Of a stretch of DNA of 64,000 nt, positions 24,244 through 35,616 are shown in pieces. Each line of letters begins with the position of its first letter. Position 1 is the stretch's first letter. The DNA lies in the NCBI RefSeq assembly GCF_042429765.1, contig NZ_JBHLZU010000027.1, positions 124,001-188,000 on the forward strand, written 5' to 3'. The position numbers and the translations under genes are program-made. A model generated the notes under the pieces. That model ran no database searches, was not told the origin of the DNA, and worked only from the letters and a program-made list of their open reading frames with translations. This stretch comes from Allokutzneria oryzae. Its GTDB lineage: Bacteria > Actinomycetota > Actinomycetes > Mycobacteriales > Pseudonocardiaceae.

Positions 24244-25968
24244 TCAGCGAATGGTGCTCACGATCGCGAAAGACTCGGCTGACAGCCGAAGCGTTTCCCC
24301 TGTGATCGTCGCTTCACCGTTTCGGAGCAGCGTGCGCTCGGCGGACGGCAAGCGGATCTCCACTGGCTGGGCCCCGAGGTTGCACGCGACCCGCAGCGAT
24401 CCCCGGTGCAGCACCAGCCACCGCGCGTCCTCGTCGTAGTCCACCCGCAGCAGGTGGAGCCGGGGATCGGTCAGCTCCGAGCGCTCGCGCCGGAGCCGCA
24501 GCAGGGCGCGGTAGGTGGCCAGCAGCTCGGCGTGCCAGCCCCGCTCGGACTCGTCCCAGCGCAACTTCGAACGTTCGAATGTGGAAACGTCGATCGGATC
24601 GGGGACCTCGGCCTCGCCCCAGCCGTGCTCGCCGAACTCGCGGCGTCGCCCGGTGCGCACGGCCTCGGCCAGCCCGGGGTCGGGGAAGGAGGCGAAGAAC
24701 TGCCACGGCGTGCTCGCGCCCCACTCCTCGCCCATGAACAGCATCGGCGTGTACGGCGAGCCCAGCACGATCGCGGCGGCGCAGCCCAGCAGGCCGGGGG
24801 AGAGCGTCGCCGACAGCCGGTCCCCGGTCGCCCGGTTGCCGATCTGGTCGTGGTTCTGGGAGTACGCGAGGAACCGGTGGCCCGGCGTGCGCCGCGTGTC
24901 CACCGGGCGGCCGTGCGTGCGACCGCGGAAGGACGACCAGGTGCCCGCGTGGAAGAACACCCCGCGCAGCGTGTTCGCCAGCGACTCCAGCGACCCGAAG
25001 TCCGCGTAGTAGCCCTGCCGCTCGCCGGTGATCGCGGTGTGCAGGCAGTGGTGCAGGTCGTCGCTCCACTGCGCGCTCAACCCGTACCCGCCCGCCTCCC
25101 GCGAGGTCACCAGCTTGGCGTCGTTGAGGTCGGACTCGGCGATCAGCGCCAGCGGCCTGCCGAGGTGCGCCGACAGCACCTCGACCTCCTCGGCCAGCTC
25201 CTCCAGCAGGTGGGTGGCGCGCCGGTCCACCAGCGCGTGCACCGCGTCCAGCCGCAGCCCGTCGAGGTGGAAGTCCCGCAGCCAGCCCAGCGCGTTGTCG
25301 ATCACGTACCGCCGCACCTCGTCGGAGCCCGCCCCGTCCAGGTTCAGCGACGGGCCCCAGATGTTCTGCCCCGCGAAGTACGGCCCGAACCGCTCCAGGT
25401 TCGCCCCGGACGGCCCCAGGTGGTTGTGCACCACGTCGAGCACCACGCCGAGCCCGCGCCGGTGACACGCGTCCACGAAGCGCTTGAACCCGTCCGGCCC
25501 GCCGTAAGGTTCGTGCACGGCGTACCAGAGCACGCCGTCGTAGCCCCACCCGTGCGGGCCGTCGTAGGCGTTGACCGGCAGCACCTCGACGAGGTCGATT
25601 CCCAGCTCCACCAAGTGATCCAGGCGCTCGATCGCCGCGTCGAAGGTGCCGTCGGCGGTGAAGGTGCCGATGTGCAGCTCGTAGATCACCGAACCGGGAA
25701 GCGCACGCCCGGTCCAGTCCTGGTCGCTCCACGCGAACGCGGAGTGGTCGTAGCGCCGAGACCGCCCGAAGACGCCGTTCGGCTGCCACGGCGAACGCGG
25801 GTCGGGCTGCTCGGTCGTGTCGTCGTCGAGCAGGAACGCGTAGTCGCCTTCGGCGGGTGCTTCGCCGCGCCACCACCCGTCCTGCCCGCGCCGCAGCTCG
25901 ACCGTCGCGTCGCCGACCACCGCACGGACGCGCTCGCGCTCGGGCGCCCAGACCGCAACCTCACCCAC
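24244..25968 (-). CDS. treZ: Maltooligosyltrehalose trehalohydrolase
   Basis: It releases trehalose from maltooligosyl-trehalose, the last step of the TreY-TreZ route. It has 574 residues: an N-terminal CBM48-like domain (VAVWAPERERVRAVVG), then a GH13 barrel. Motifs: VVLDVVHNHLG, the nucleophile Asp in GLRLDAVHAL, the acid Glu in LIAESDLNDAK, and YSQNHDQIGNRATG. The GTG at 25968 was chosen because the protein family begins here and GAGGGGGAA precedes it; the open frame runs 262 codons upstream by GC bias only. It lies 11 bases after the treY stop. Confidence 0.95.
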   Translation of the reverse strand: MGEVAVWAPERERVRAVVGDATVELRRGQDGWWRGEAPAEGDYAFLLDDDTTEQPDPRSPWQPNGVFGRSRRYDHSAFAWSDQDWTGRALPGSVIYELHIGTFTADGTFDAAIERLDHLVELGIDLVEVLPVNAYDGPHGWGYDGVLWYAVHEPYGGPDGFKRFVDACHRRGLGVVLDVVHNHLGPSGANLERFGPYFAGQNIWGPSLNLDGAGSDEVRRYVIDNALGWLRDFHLDGLRLDAVHALVDRRATHLLEELAEEVEVLSAHLGRPLALIAESDLNDAKLVTSREAGGYGLSAQWSDDLHHCLHTAITGERQGYYADFGSLESLANTLRGVFFHAGTWSSFRGRTHGRPVDTRRTPGHRFLAYSQNHDQIGNRATGDRLSATLSPGLLGCAAAIVLGSPYTPMLFMGEEWGASTPWQFFASFPDPGLAEAVRTGRRREFGEHGWGEAEVPDPIDVSTFERSKLRWDESERGWHAELLATYRALLRLRRERSELTDPRLHLLRVDYDEDARWLVLHRGSLRVACNLGAQPVEIRLPSAERTLLRNGEATITGETLRLSAESFAIVSTIR

Positions 25969-25979
25969 GCCGTTCCCCC

Positions 25980-28258
25980 TCAGTCCTTGACGAGCAGTGC
26001 GACAGGGTAGGTGCCGAGAAGATCCGCGAGCAGCGGGGCCCGCGAACCGGCTGCGCGACCGGTGATCGCGTCCGTCCACTCGCCGTCGGGCAGCGGCAAC
26101 CGCGTGTCGCCCCAGCCGCCCGCAGCGGCGAGGCCGACCGGCAGCCGCGTCGCGACCGCGACGAGCCCGCCGCTGCGCGCGAAAGCCACCGCGTGCCGCG
26201 CCGCGACCCCTTCGGCCCGCATCGCGCGGTAGGAGCCGAACAGCTCCGGCCGGTCGCGCCGCAACCGCAACGTCCGCGCGGTCACGAGCAGCTTCGCCGA
26301 CCCCCGCTCGTCCAGGTCCGGCAGCCACCCCGCGTCCAGCCGCTTGAGCAGCATCCGCCGCGCGTCGAAGTCCACCGGCCGCCGGTTGTCCGGATCGACC
26401 AGCGAGTAGTCCCACAGCTCGGTGCCCTGGTACACGTCGGGAACACCGGGGCCGGCGAGCTGAAGGAGCTTCTGCCCCAACGAGTTCGACCACCCCGGCA
26501 CCCGCACGAGCTCCAGCAGCCGTTCCAGGTCCGCCACCAGCTCGGTGTCCGCGAGCACGGCACGCACCCACTGCCGCACCTGCTCGTCGAACGCCGGATC
26601 GGGGTCGACCCACGTCGTGCGCAGCTTCGCTTCCTTGGCAGCCTTGGCCAGATAGCCGCCGAGCCGGTCCGCGTCGATCGGCCAGGCGCCGACCAATGTC
26701 TGCCACGCCAACAGGTTCAGCGTGGGCTCCGGCAACGGCCGCCGTGCGCTCCACCGCCGCACGGCCGCGGCGAACTCACCGGGGATCTCGCTCAGCACCG
26801 CGAGCCGTGCGCGAACGTCCTCGGAACGCTTGGTGTCGTGAGTGGACAGTGTGGTCATCGTGTCCGGCCAACCGGCCTGGCGCGCGGACCACTTGGCGTG
26901 GAACTCCGCGACATCGACTCCGAACCGGTCGAAGGCCCCGCCGACCTCGTTCAGCGCGGCGAACCGCGTCAGCCGGTAGCCGGCGGTGTCCTCGACGCCC
27001 TTGGCCATGACCATCGCGGAGGTCTGCTGGACCCGTTGCGTCAGCTCGCTTTCCGGCTCGGCGCGCATCCGCTCACCGATCGAGGCGATCACGACCGCCA
27101 GCTCCGGCCGGACCGCGCTCGCCGCGTCCAACGCGGCCTGGAGGTGACCGTCGCCCTCGGGCAGGTAGCTGCGGTACACGGGGAAAGCGGCCAGCAGCTC
27201 GGCGACGGCCGGCTCGGCCAGCTCAGCGGGAACATCCGGCAGCAGCCGGGCGATCCGCCGAACCTCGGCCAGCAGCATCACGTTCGCCGCTGACCGCTTG
27301 CATCCGCGCTCGACGTCGTGCACGTTCACCGGAACCCCGGCCTCGGCGGCGAGCGCGGTCACACCGGCTTCACCTGCCGGATCGACGAAAACACCGCAGA
27401 CCTCACGCAGCGCCTCGTAGCCGGTCGTCCCGTCAACGGGCCACGACGGCGGCAGTTCCTCTTCTGGCGCAAGGATCTTCTCCACGACGAGCCACGCGCC
27501 GGGAGCGGCTTGCCGCAGTCGCCGCATGTACGCGCCCGGAGCCGTCAACCCGTCCGGGTGGTCGATCCGCAGCCCGGTGACCTCGCCCGCCTCGACCCAG
27601 CGCAGCACCTCCGCGTGCGCCGCTGCGAAGACCTCGGGATCCTCCACCCGGACCGCGGCGAGCTCGTTGATGTCGAAGAACCGCCGGTAGGTCAGCTCGC
27701 CCGCGGCCCGCCGCCACGACACGAACCGATAGTGCTGCCGCGCGTGCACATCCCGCGCCGAGCCACCCCCCGTGCCGGGGGCGAGGGGGAAGACGTGCTC
27801 GTAGTACACCAGCCGGTCGTCCTCAACACGCAGGTCGTCCTCAGCGGAGTCGGAACCGAGCACCGGGAGCAACACCGGGCCGCGACCCCAGTCGATGTCG
27901 AAGTACTTGGCGTACAAGGACTCCCGGCCGTGCTTGAGCACGTCCCACCACCAGGCGTTGGCCTCCGGCTTCGCCACGCCCATGTGGTTGGGGACGATGT
28001 CGACGACGAAGCCCATTCCCAGCTCCCGCAGCCGCTGCGCGAGCTGCCGCCGCTGGTCCTCCCCGCCCAACGCCTCGGACACCCGTGTCGTGTCGGCCAC
28101 GTCGTAGCCGTGGGTGGAGCCGGGCGCGGCCTGCAGCACCGGCGACGCGTAGACCGCCCCTGCCCCCAACAGGTTCAGGTACTCAGCGAGCTCCGAGACC
28201 TCCGCGAACGTGCAGCCAGGACCGAGCTGCATGCGGTAGGTCGAGCTGGGTGCCGCGC

Positions 28259-28262
<4 letters not shown>
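25980..28262 (-). CDS. treY: Maltooligosyltrehalose synthase
   Basis: It converts the reducing-end maltose unit of a glucan to trehalose by intramolecular transglucosylation. It has 760 residues. GH13 motifs: VVDIVPNHMGV, the nucleophile region GLRIDHPDGLTAPGAY, VVEKILAPEEELP, and LSTHDTKRSEDVRARL. ATG at 28262 overlaps the stop of the upstream gene (ATGA 28259-28262), so it is coupled to it. The larger open frame upstream of the ATG is a shadow over glgX. Confidence 0.95.
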
Positions 28263-30421
<2,159 letters not shown>

Positions 30422-30853
30422 GTGTTCTCCTCGTCGGTGCGTGGTTCGGCTCCCTGAGCCTGCCGCCAGACCAGCCGAGCCGGTAGTTACCACTGGAGGC
30501 GATCAGGTAAACGCCACCCGATCGTGATCGTTTCAGATCGGGTCCTCCGCCGCAGCCCCGCCGGCCTCATCCACCACGGCCACGATCCGCCGACCAGCCC
30601 GCCGACATCGCCGTCAGCGACCCCGGCCAGGCCACAAGGTGTTCCTACTGCAACCAGGGCCGCCGCCGCCGACGCCCTGTACGCCCGCAGACCGAGATGG
30701 GCCACGCGCTGGTCCCCGAAGTGGTAGATCTTGTGCCTCCCAGTCAGCTCGTCTGGCGCGCAGGCCACCTCTCGCCCCGAGGCTCGTCCCCGCCCCACCC
30801 CACCCCCGCGTTCCGATATGATCAGCGCCGCCACGTAGACTGCTCCACGGCAA
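30422..30853. other. Intergenic region between glgX and the tRNA gene
   Basis: About 430 bases. It should contain the glgX promoter on the minus strand and the tRNA promoter on the plus strand. No convincing gene; open frames here show no recognisable protein. Confidence 0.4.
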
Positions 30854-30930
30854 GCCCCCGTAGCCCAATCGGCAGAGGCAGCGGACTCAAAATCCGTCCA
30901 GTGTGCGTTCGAGTCGCACCGGGGGCACCA
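30854..30930 (+). tRNA. tRNA with CAA anticodon (Leu by code), short variable arm
   Basis: Cloverleaf folded by hand: acceptor GCCCCCG with CGGGGGC, D-arm with GG, anticodon stem GCGGA with UCCGU around the 7-base loop CTCAAAA (anticodon CAA), 5-base variable loop CCAGT, T-arm GTGCG-TTCGAGT-CGCAC, discriminator A, encoded CCA. By anticodon it is tRNA-Leu, but true tRNA-Leu has a long variable arm and this one does not. Its 3' 45 bases are the attachment core of the element to the right. Confidence 0.85.
30884..30928 (+). other. attL core
   Basis: A 45-bp segment from the anticodon stem to the first base of CCA, identical to 44687-44731. The two copies diverge immediately outside on both sides (cg before the left copy, cc before the right; CA after the left, TC after the right). 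Confidence 0.9.
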
Positions 30931-30988
30931 CGCCTCACCAGGCAAAACTACCGAATCAAGATCCACTTAGTTGATCTTTGGGCACCAT

Positions 30989-30999
30989 TGTGGGCATGA
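30989..30999 (+). repeat. Candidate integrase arm-type site, left end
   Basis: TGTGGGCATGA occurs here, 60 bp inside attL, and again at 44584-44594, 92 bp inside attR, in the same orientation. Confidence 0.35.
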
Positions 31000-32276
31000 G
31001 TACCCTTGGTGTCATGGCTGCTACGCGCCCTGACAGCCGCCGTAGAGGCAACATCGAGGAGCGCAACGGAGCGCTCCGCGTCCGTCTCTACTCAGGCATC
31101 GACCCCGTCACCGGCAAGCAGGTCTACCTGCGCGCCACCATCCACGGCACCGACGAAGCCGCGTGGAAGAAGGCGGACAACAAGCTCGCCGAGTTCCGCA
31201 CTCAGGTACTCCGCCAGCGCTCGGTGTCGTCGTCCGTGACGCTCGGGTACGCGCTCGATGAGTGGATGCGCGTGAGCGAGATCGAGGACAGCACGCGCAA
31301 GACGTACGACGGCTACATCGAGCGCACCATCCGTCCGGCGATTGGCGACGTGGCGGTCAAGAAGCTCGACGCGCGCACCCTGGAGAGCTTCTACACGGAG
31401 CTGCGGCGTTGCCGGACACGATGCGACGGCAAGCCCTTCATCGAGGCGCACAAGGCCGTAGGGGAGCACGACTGCGTGACCAAGGGGTGCCGCGCCCACA
31501 AGTGCAAGCCAATGGCCGCATCCACCGTTCGGCAGATCCACGCGATCATCAGCGGAACCCTGGGCGCTGCCGAGCGCTGGGACTGGATCAGCAGCAACCC
31601 CGCACGAATCGCACGCCGCCCAAAGCAGAAGCCGCCGGAGCCCGATCCGCCGACATCCGCTGAGGCCGCGAAGCTCGCCGAAGAGGCGTTCCGCATGGAT
31701 GACGACTGGGGAACGCTCGTCTGGCTCGTGATGACGACCGGAATGCGTCGCGGCGAACTCGTTGGACTGCGCTTCTCATGCATCGACTTCGACGCCGAAG
31801 TGATCGACCTCCGCCGCAACTGGGTCGGTGGCAAGGAGAAGGACACCAAGACTCACCAGAACCGCCGCATCGCCCTCGACACGGAAACCGTCGTGCTGCT
31901 GAAGGAACAGCGTGACCGAGTCGCCGAACGCGTGCGCCGACTCGGCCGCAAGTTCACCGATGATCTGTTCGTTTTTAGCGGCACCCGAACGCCGGATCAC
32001 ACTCAGCCATACTCACCCAACGCTGTGACACAGCGATACAAGGACATGGCGACGCGACTCGGTATCGACACGCACCTACACGCGCTACGTCACTACTCGG
32101 CGACGGAGCTGCTGTCTGCCGGAATCGACCTGCGTACCGTAGCTGGTCGTCTTGGGCATGGTGGGGGCGGCGCGACGACGTTGCGTGTCTATGCAGCCTG
32201 GGTCGCTGCCACTGATCGCAAAGCCGCAGAGGTGCTTGGCTCCCGCATGCCTAAACGTATTAATAGGCGACCGTAG
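30996..32276 (+). CDS. int: Tyrosine site-specific recombinase (integrase)
   Basis: A 426-residue phage-type integrase. It has an N-terminal AP2-like arm-binding region (GALRVRLYSGIDPVTGKQVY), a SAM-like core-binding domain with a small Cys/His insert (RCRTRCDGK, GEHDCVTKGCRAHKC), and the catalytic domain. Catalytic residues: Arg in TTGMRRGEL, Lys region GKEKDTKTHQNRR, HALRHYSATE with His and Arg, GRLGHGGG, and Tyr in LRVYAAW. It starts 68 bp from attL and reads into the element. Start codon uncertain (30996 or 31014); no clear ribosome site. It should drive integration and, with the HTH protein at 35617, excision. Confidence 0.9.
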   Translation: MSTLGVMAATRPDSRRRGNIEERNGALRVRLYSGIDPVTGKQVYLRATIHGTDEAAWKKADNKLAEFRTQVLRQRSVSSSVTLGYALDEWMRVSEIEDSTRKTYDGYIERTIRPAIGDVAVKKLDARTLESFYTELRRCRTRCDGKPFIEAHKAVGEHDCVTKGCRAHKCKPMAASTVRQIHAIISGTLGAAERWDWISSNPARIARRPKQKPPEPDPPTSAEAAKLAEEAFRMDDDWGTLVWLVMTTGMRRGELVGLRFSCIDFDAEVIDLRRNWVGGKEKDTKTHQNRRIALDTETVVLLKEQRDRVAERVRRLGRKFTDDLFVFSGTRTPDHTQPYSPNAVTQRYKDMATRLGIDTHLHALRHYSATELLSAGIDLRTVAGRLGHGGGGATTLRVYAAWVAATDRKAAEVLGSRMPKRINRRP

Positions 32277-32301
32277 TGGCCGATGAGGGACCTTGAGAAA
32301 G

Positions 32302-33114
32302 TTATGAGTACCTGCAGTCCTTGATTAGTGGCTCGTAGGTGAAGTACGCTTCGTCGAAGTATATTGGACCAGTAAAGTAAGCCTCCTGAAAAGATGCTGC
32401 ACAGTAGAATTGGGCTTCCTTAAGTGACGCTCCGCGATTGAAGTATGCGGACGAGAACTGCGCGGGGCACCTAAACTGAGCGAGGTCGAACTTTGGGCGC
32501 TCATAGAAAATGCTACTTCTGAAGTCTGCGAAATTGCCAATGAATCGAGTTGCTCTGAAGTTGACCTCGTCGATCGAGCATCCAGATAGGTCAAAGTCTA
32601 CCAATGTGGCACCGCTCAGGTTGAGCGACATGTCTGACCAGAGGAATTTCCTCAGTTGCTCTTGAGGTGGATAGTAGCCATCAGGTCCCCTCTCTGCGGT
32701 AATCTCAAGCGAGAGGTGCTTCCGAATGCATTCCTGTATCGCGAAGCGAACCTGAATTTCTTGCCTGCATTCCTTGTCTGGTTGGCCTGAATTAAAAGCA
32801 TCTATTCCCAGGCGGGGGAGGCGAAGGTATGCGCAGAAGATATTAATGACAGCCTGTCGTAGCTCGGGGTTCTCTTGTCCGATCTCGTCGGAATGCTCCA
32901 CTGCGGAGATTCGAACAAAAGGGTTACTGCTCGATAGGTCTTCAATCGTGGATGACAGGAGAGGGGGAATGTACCCTTTCAGGCTTCGAAACTCTTCTTT
33001 ATATTGCCGTTCGTAGACGTGAATGTCGCCGTTTATTATTCCGGCTTGAATGCTTGTTCCTGTCACTTCCCCCTTTAAGGTATTGTTTATCTGACGGTCG
33101 ACATCCATTTCCAC
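32302..33114 (-). CDS. Pentapeptide-like protein with N-terminal RHIM/BASS3-like amyloid motif
   Basis: A 270-residue protein. Residues 10-33 (NNTLKGEVTGTSIQAGIING, then DIHV) match the pattern N-x-x-x-G-x-V-x-G-x-x-x-Q-A-G-x-x-x-G of bacterial amyloid signalling motifs related to RHIM. A helical region follows that ends like other actinobacterial pentapeptide proteins (ELRQAVINIFCAYLRLP). The C-terminal half is a run of alternating F/A-x-F units (LSGATLVDFDLSGCSIDEVNFRA-type, then QFSSAYFNRG, AQFYCAASFQEAYF), a beta-helix of pentapeptide style. GTG at 33114 follows GAGGAG. GC content is visibly far below its neighbours. Likely cargo; signalling or defence is inferred from the motif. Confidence 0.7.
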   Translation of the reverse strand: MEMDVDRQINNTLKGEVTGTSIQAGIINGDIHVYERQYKEEFRSLKGYIPPLLSSTIEDLSSSNPFVRISAVEHSDEIGQENPELRQAVINIFCAYLRLPRLGIDAFNSGQPDKECRQEIQVRFAIQECIRKHLSLEITAERGPDGYYPPQEQLRKFLWSDMSLNLSGATLVDFDLSGCSIDEVNFRATRFIGNFADFRSSIFYERPKFDLAQFRCPAQFSSAYFNRGASLKEAQFYCAASFQEAYFTGPIYFDEAYFTYEPLIKDCRYS

Positions 33115-33201
33115 TTAACTCCTCAAAGATGTGTATCCAATGGACTTCTTGTAATCGTTATGGCTACGTAAGCGTAGCGTGGAGTTTGTGTGCCCGGGGC
33201 T

Positions 33202-33801
33202 ATGCGGCAGAAGTACTCTACGGTTGTGACAGAGGAACACGGCGCGTGGAAGACCTTCGGCGAGCGGTTGGTCTATGACAACCGGTGGGTACAGGTGGGG
33301 TTGGTCGACGTTGAGGCCCCGAACGGCGAGCGGTGGGACTACCACGTGGTCCATCTCGCCCGCATCGCCATCGCCTTGATCGTCGATGACCAGGACCGGG
33401 CGCTGATGTTGTGGCGCTACCGGTTCGCCACCGAGCAGTGGGGCTACGAACTGCTTGGCGGCATGGTCGATGACGGCGAAGACGCGGCCGTCACGGCGGC
33501 GCGCGAGGCGGCCGAAGAGAGTGGTTGGGAACCTGTCGGCGAGCCGGAGCACCTGATCAGCTTCGAGCCGCTGCCCGGTCAAGTTACCGCGCCGGTCGAC
33601 GTGTACCTGTGGCGTGCGGCCAAGCACGTCGGCGAGCCGACGGACACTGAGGAAGCTGGCCGTGTCGAGTGGGTACCGCTTAGCCGTGTGCCGGAGTTGG
33701 CTCAACGGCAGGAACTTCTCGGATCGGGGACGCTTGTGGCTTTGCTGCACTACCTCGCGTCACGCGGCACCGGGCAGGACAAGGTTACGGAGACGCCGTA
33801 G
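33202..33801 (+). CDS. NUDIX hydrolase
   Basis: A 199-residue pyrophosphatase of the ADP-ribose type. The NUDIX box is complete: GGMVDDGEDAAVTAAREAAE followed by ESGW, with the REAAEE metal ligands. Preceding strands (IAIALIVDDQDRALMLWRYR) fit. NUDIX genes are regular members of AICEs; in pSAM2 such a protein (Pif) is linked to blocking redundant transfer, but a similar role here is inferred only. Start ATG 33202, or GTG 33190. Its 3' end overlaps the convergent regulator by 42 bp. Confidence 0.85.
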   Translation: MRQKYSTVVTEEHGAWKTFGERLVYDNRWVQVGLVDVEAPNGERWDYHVVHLARIAIALIVDDQDRALMLWRYRFATEQWGYELLGGMVDDGEDAAVTAAREAAEESGWEPVGEPEHLISFEPLPGQVTAPVDVYLWRAAKHVGEPTDTEEAGRVEWVPLSRVPELAQRQELLGSGTLVALLHYLASRGTGQDKVTETP

Positions 33802-34887
33802 CTCACGGTCGGACTTGATTTCCTTGCAGAGTTGCCGCGCCTGCCTGGCATGGCTGTGCGCGGCATCCCGGTCACCCGCTGCGGCGTACGCGAACGCAAG
33901 ATCGACCAGGATTCGAGACTTGGCGCGAGCGAACTCCTTTGGCAAGCGAGGCAGGGCATCGGTGAGCTGGTCGATCGCGTCTGGCTCACCGAGCTTGGCA
34001 AGGGCGTTGCCGCGCCAGCGGTCGAGGTGCGCGCCACCGAGGAACAGGAACGGCAGCTGAGGATGCACAACCTCGTTGGGCAGCAACGAACTTGCGGTGT
34101 CGAACGCGCGCAACGCATCGGCTCTCTGGCCCACCGTGGCGAGCCCTTCGCCGTGCGCAGCCGCCAGCCATGCACGCAGCAGAGGGGGAGCACCGTGTTC
34201 GGCGAGCGCACGCGCTTCGGCAAGTTGGTCGACGGCGAGTGCCGTCTCACCGATATCCACGAGGACGAACGACTGTTCGGCGATGGCGTGCGCGAGCAGT
34301 TCGGTCGAACCGGCCTCGCGCGCCGCAGACTTCGCGCGCTCGTAGTGCGCCCATGACTGGCTTGCTGCGTCACGGTCCAGGGCTTCCCAACCGGCCAATG
34401 TGGACGCTTCGGTGAGCACCCCGGCGAGTGCTTCGCGTTGCCCGCTGAGCGTGCCGAAGGTGAGCAGGTCCTCAACCTGCTTGATGTGGCTGCGAAGCTG
34501 GTCGAGTAGCGAGGCAGCGCCGAACTTGCGGTCGACGTGCCGTGCGTGGTCGACCTGTCGGCGGAACAGTTCGACGGTCTCAGCGTCTACGCTTCGCGCG
34601 ACCTTGAGCCGCGTGCGGAGCTCCGTGGCCTCCTCGGTCTCCGGCTCATCCGGGAACCCGAGTTCGGCGTTCGTCCGGCCGTAGACATCCCGGAACAGCC
34701 GCCGGTAGTGAGGCAGGCTGACCTGTTCGTGGCCGTTCTCCCAGCGCGACAGCTTCGTTTTCAGGCTTGTCGGCGACATCACCGACAAGCCGAGCGTTTC
34801 AGCTCGACCGCGAAGCAAGCGGATCACCGAGTCAGCTGAGTAGTTGAGTTGCTTGCGCACCGCCTGAAGCCTGGTCGTACCCATCAT
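33760..34887 (-). CDS. XRE-type regulator with TPR-like C-terminal domain
   Basis: A 375-residue protein. The N-terminus is an HTH of XRE style (SPTSLKTKLSRWENGHEQVSLPHYRRLF). Residues about 110-370 are helical repeats of TPR type (AHYERAKSAAREAGS, HAIAEQSFVLVDIGETALAVDQLAEARALAE, LLRAWLAAAHGEGLATVGQRADALRAFDTA). ATG at 34887 follows GGAGAAAA. The C-terminal domain is a clear paralogue of the protein at 42052-43218. GGTTAAC-type dyads lie just upstream. Probably controls excision or transfer genes of the element. Confidence 0.75.
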   Translation of the reverse strand: MMGTTRLQAVRKQLNYSADSVIRLLRGRAETLGLSVMSPTSLKTKLSRWENGHEQVSLPHYRRLFRDVYGRTNAELGFPDEPETEEATELRTRLKVARSVDAETVELFRRQVDHARHVDRKFGAASLLDQLRSHIKQVEDLLTFGTLSGQREALAGVLTEASTLAGWEALDRDAASQSWAHYERAKSAAREAGSTELLAHAIAEQSFVLVDIGETALAVDQLAEARALAEHGAPPLLRAWLAAAHGEGLATVGQRADALRAFDTASSLLPNEVVHPQLPFLFLGGAHLDRWRGNALAKLGEPDAIDQLTDALPRLPKEFARAKSRILVDLAFAYAAAGDRDAAHSHARQARQLCKEIKSDRELRRLRNLVLPGAA

Positions 34888-34901
34888 TTTTCTCCGACCG
34901 G

Positions 34902-34954
34902 ATAACCGCTCTGACCTGCGAGGTTATTCGTGGTTAACGGAGATGGGGTTAACC
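34902..34954. promoter_or_regulatory. Dyad cluster upstream of the XRE-TPR gene
   Basis: ATAACC at 34902-34907 pairs with GGTTAT at 34922-34927. GGTTAACG at 34932 and the palindrome GGTTAACC at 34947-34954 follow. Four related half-sites in about 50 bp suggest a cooperative operator. Confidence 0.4.
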
Positions 34955-35067
34955 GCGGCCAACTGTAGAAACGCACTCGACTGCCGTTTCCTTGAGTCAT
35001 GAACGGAAACACAGCCGACCCGACAACGGGCGCCAAAGAGCTACAGGCGTCGCCGCCTGCAGAGCCT

Positions 35068-35448
35068 CTACTGCCGCTTGCGGTCGGGGCTCGTATGGTC
35101 GATCACCATCGCAAGGTTGGCGTTCATCTGGTCGATCCGCTCAGCAAGCTCATCGATGCTGTCCTGGATCGCCGCCAGGCGGTCGGCCACCGGGTCATCG
35201 GTCTCATCCACCGAGGGCGGCCGGTGTCCTCGCAGGACCGACGCCAGGTGCTGTGGGTGCCAGTCGAGCGCCCGCGAGAGCGCTTCGAGCGTTCGGGAGC
35301 CGCGACGGCGCTGGGCGGTGTTGTACTGGATTTCGCGGATCATCGCCTGGGATACGCCCGAACGTTCCGCGAGTTCGCGCTGACGCAACCCGAGTTCTGT
35401 CAGTCGTTCGTTGATCGCCTTCGCGACCGTCGCCCAGTCTTGGGACAC
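35068..35448 (-). CDS. XRE-family HTH regulator
   Basis: A 126-residue repressor-like protein. The HTH is RLTELGLRQRELAERSGVSQAMIREIQ, then TLEALSRALDWHPQHL. The C-terminal part (IQDSIDELAERIDQMNANLAMVIDH) is probably a short coiled coil for dimerisation. GTG at 35448 follows GGAGGAATAC; the open frame upstream has no such site. It is divergent from the excisionase-WhiB-translocase operon and should repress it, possibly through the CTTATATAAG palindrome between them. Confidence 0.75.
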   Translation of the reverse strand: MSQDWATVAKAINERLTELGLRQRELAERSGVSQAMIREIQYNTAQRRRGSRTLEALSRALDWHPQHLASVLRGHRPPSVDETDDPVADRLAAIQDSIDELAERIDQMNANLAMVIDHTSPDRKRQ

Positions 35449-35554
35449 GTATTCCTCCGCGCTCCGCCTCAGCGCCGAGATTAGCCGGATCACGCGATTC
35501 CGGGGGCCCGCGCCGCGCTTTGCGCGCTGTTTTGGGACTCCCCTGCCTAAGAGG

Positions 35555-35570
35555 GCGCTTATATAAGCGC
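35555..35570. promoter_or_regulatory. 16-bp palindrome before the transfer operon
   Basis: GCGCTTATATAAGCGC, a perfect palindrome in the divergent promoter between the XRE gene (35448) and the HTH gene (35617). Its centre CTTATATAAG is repeated at 41952-41961. Confidence 0.55.
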
Positions 35571-35616
35571 TTCTTCCCGTTAAATAAGCTTTCACTCTAA
35601 TTTTGGGAATCCCGCC

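Noticed and set aside
25969..26754. N-terminal extension of treZ by 262 codons
   Set aside because: It lies inside treY, has no similarity to TreZ, and the family start with a ribosome site is at 25968.
34999..35484. 161-codon plus-strand frame opposite the XRE gene
   Set aside because: Antisense to a gene with a clear HTH and a ribosome site.
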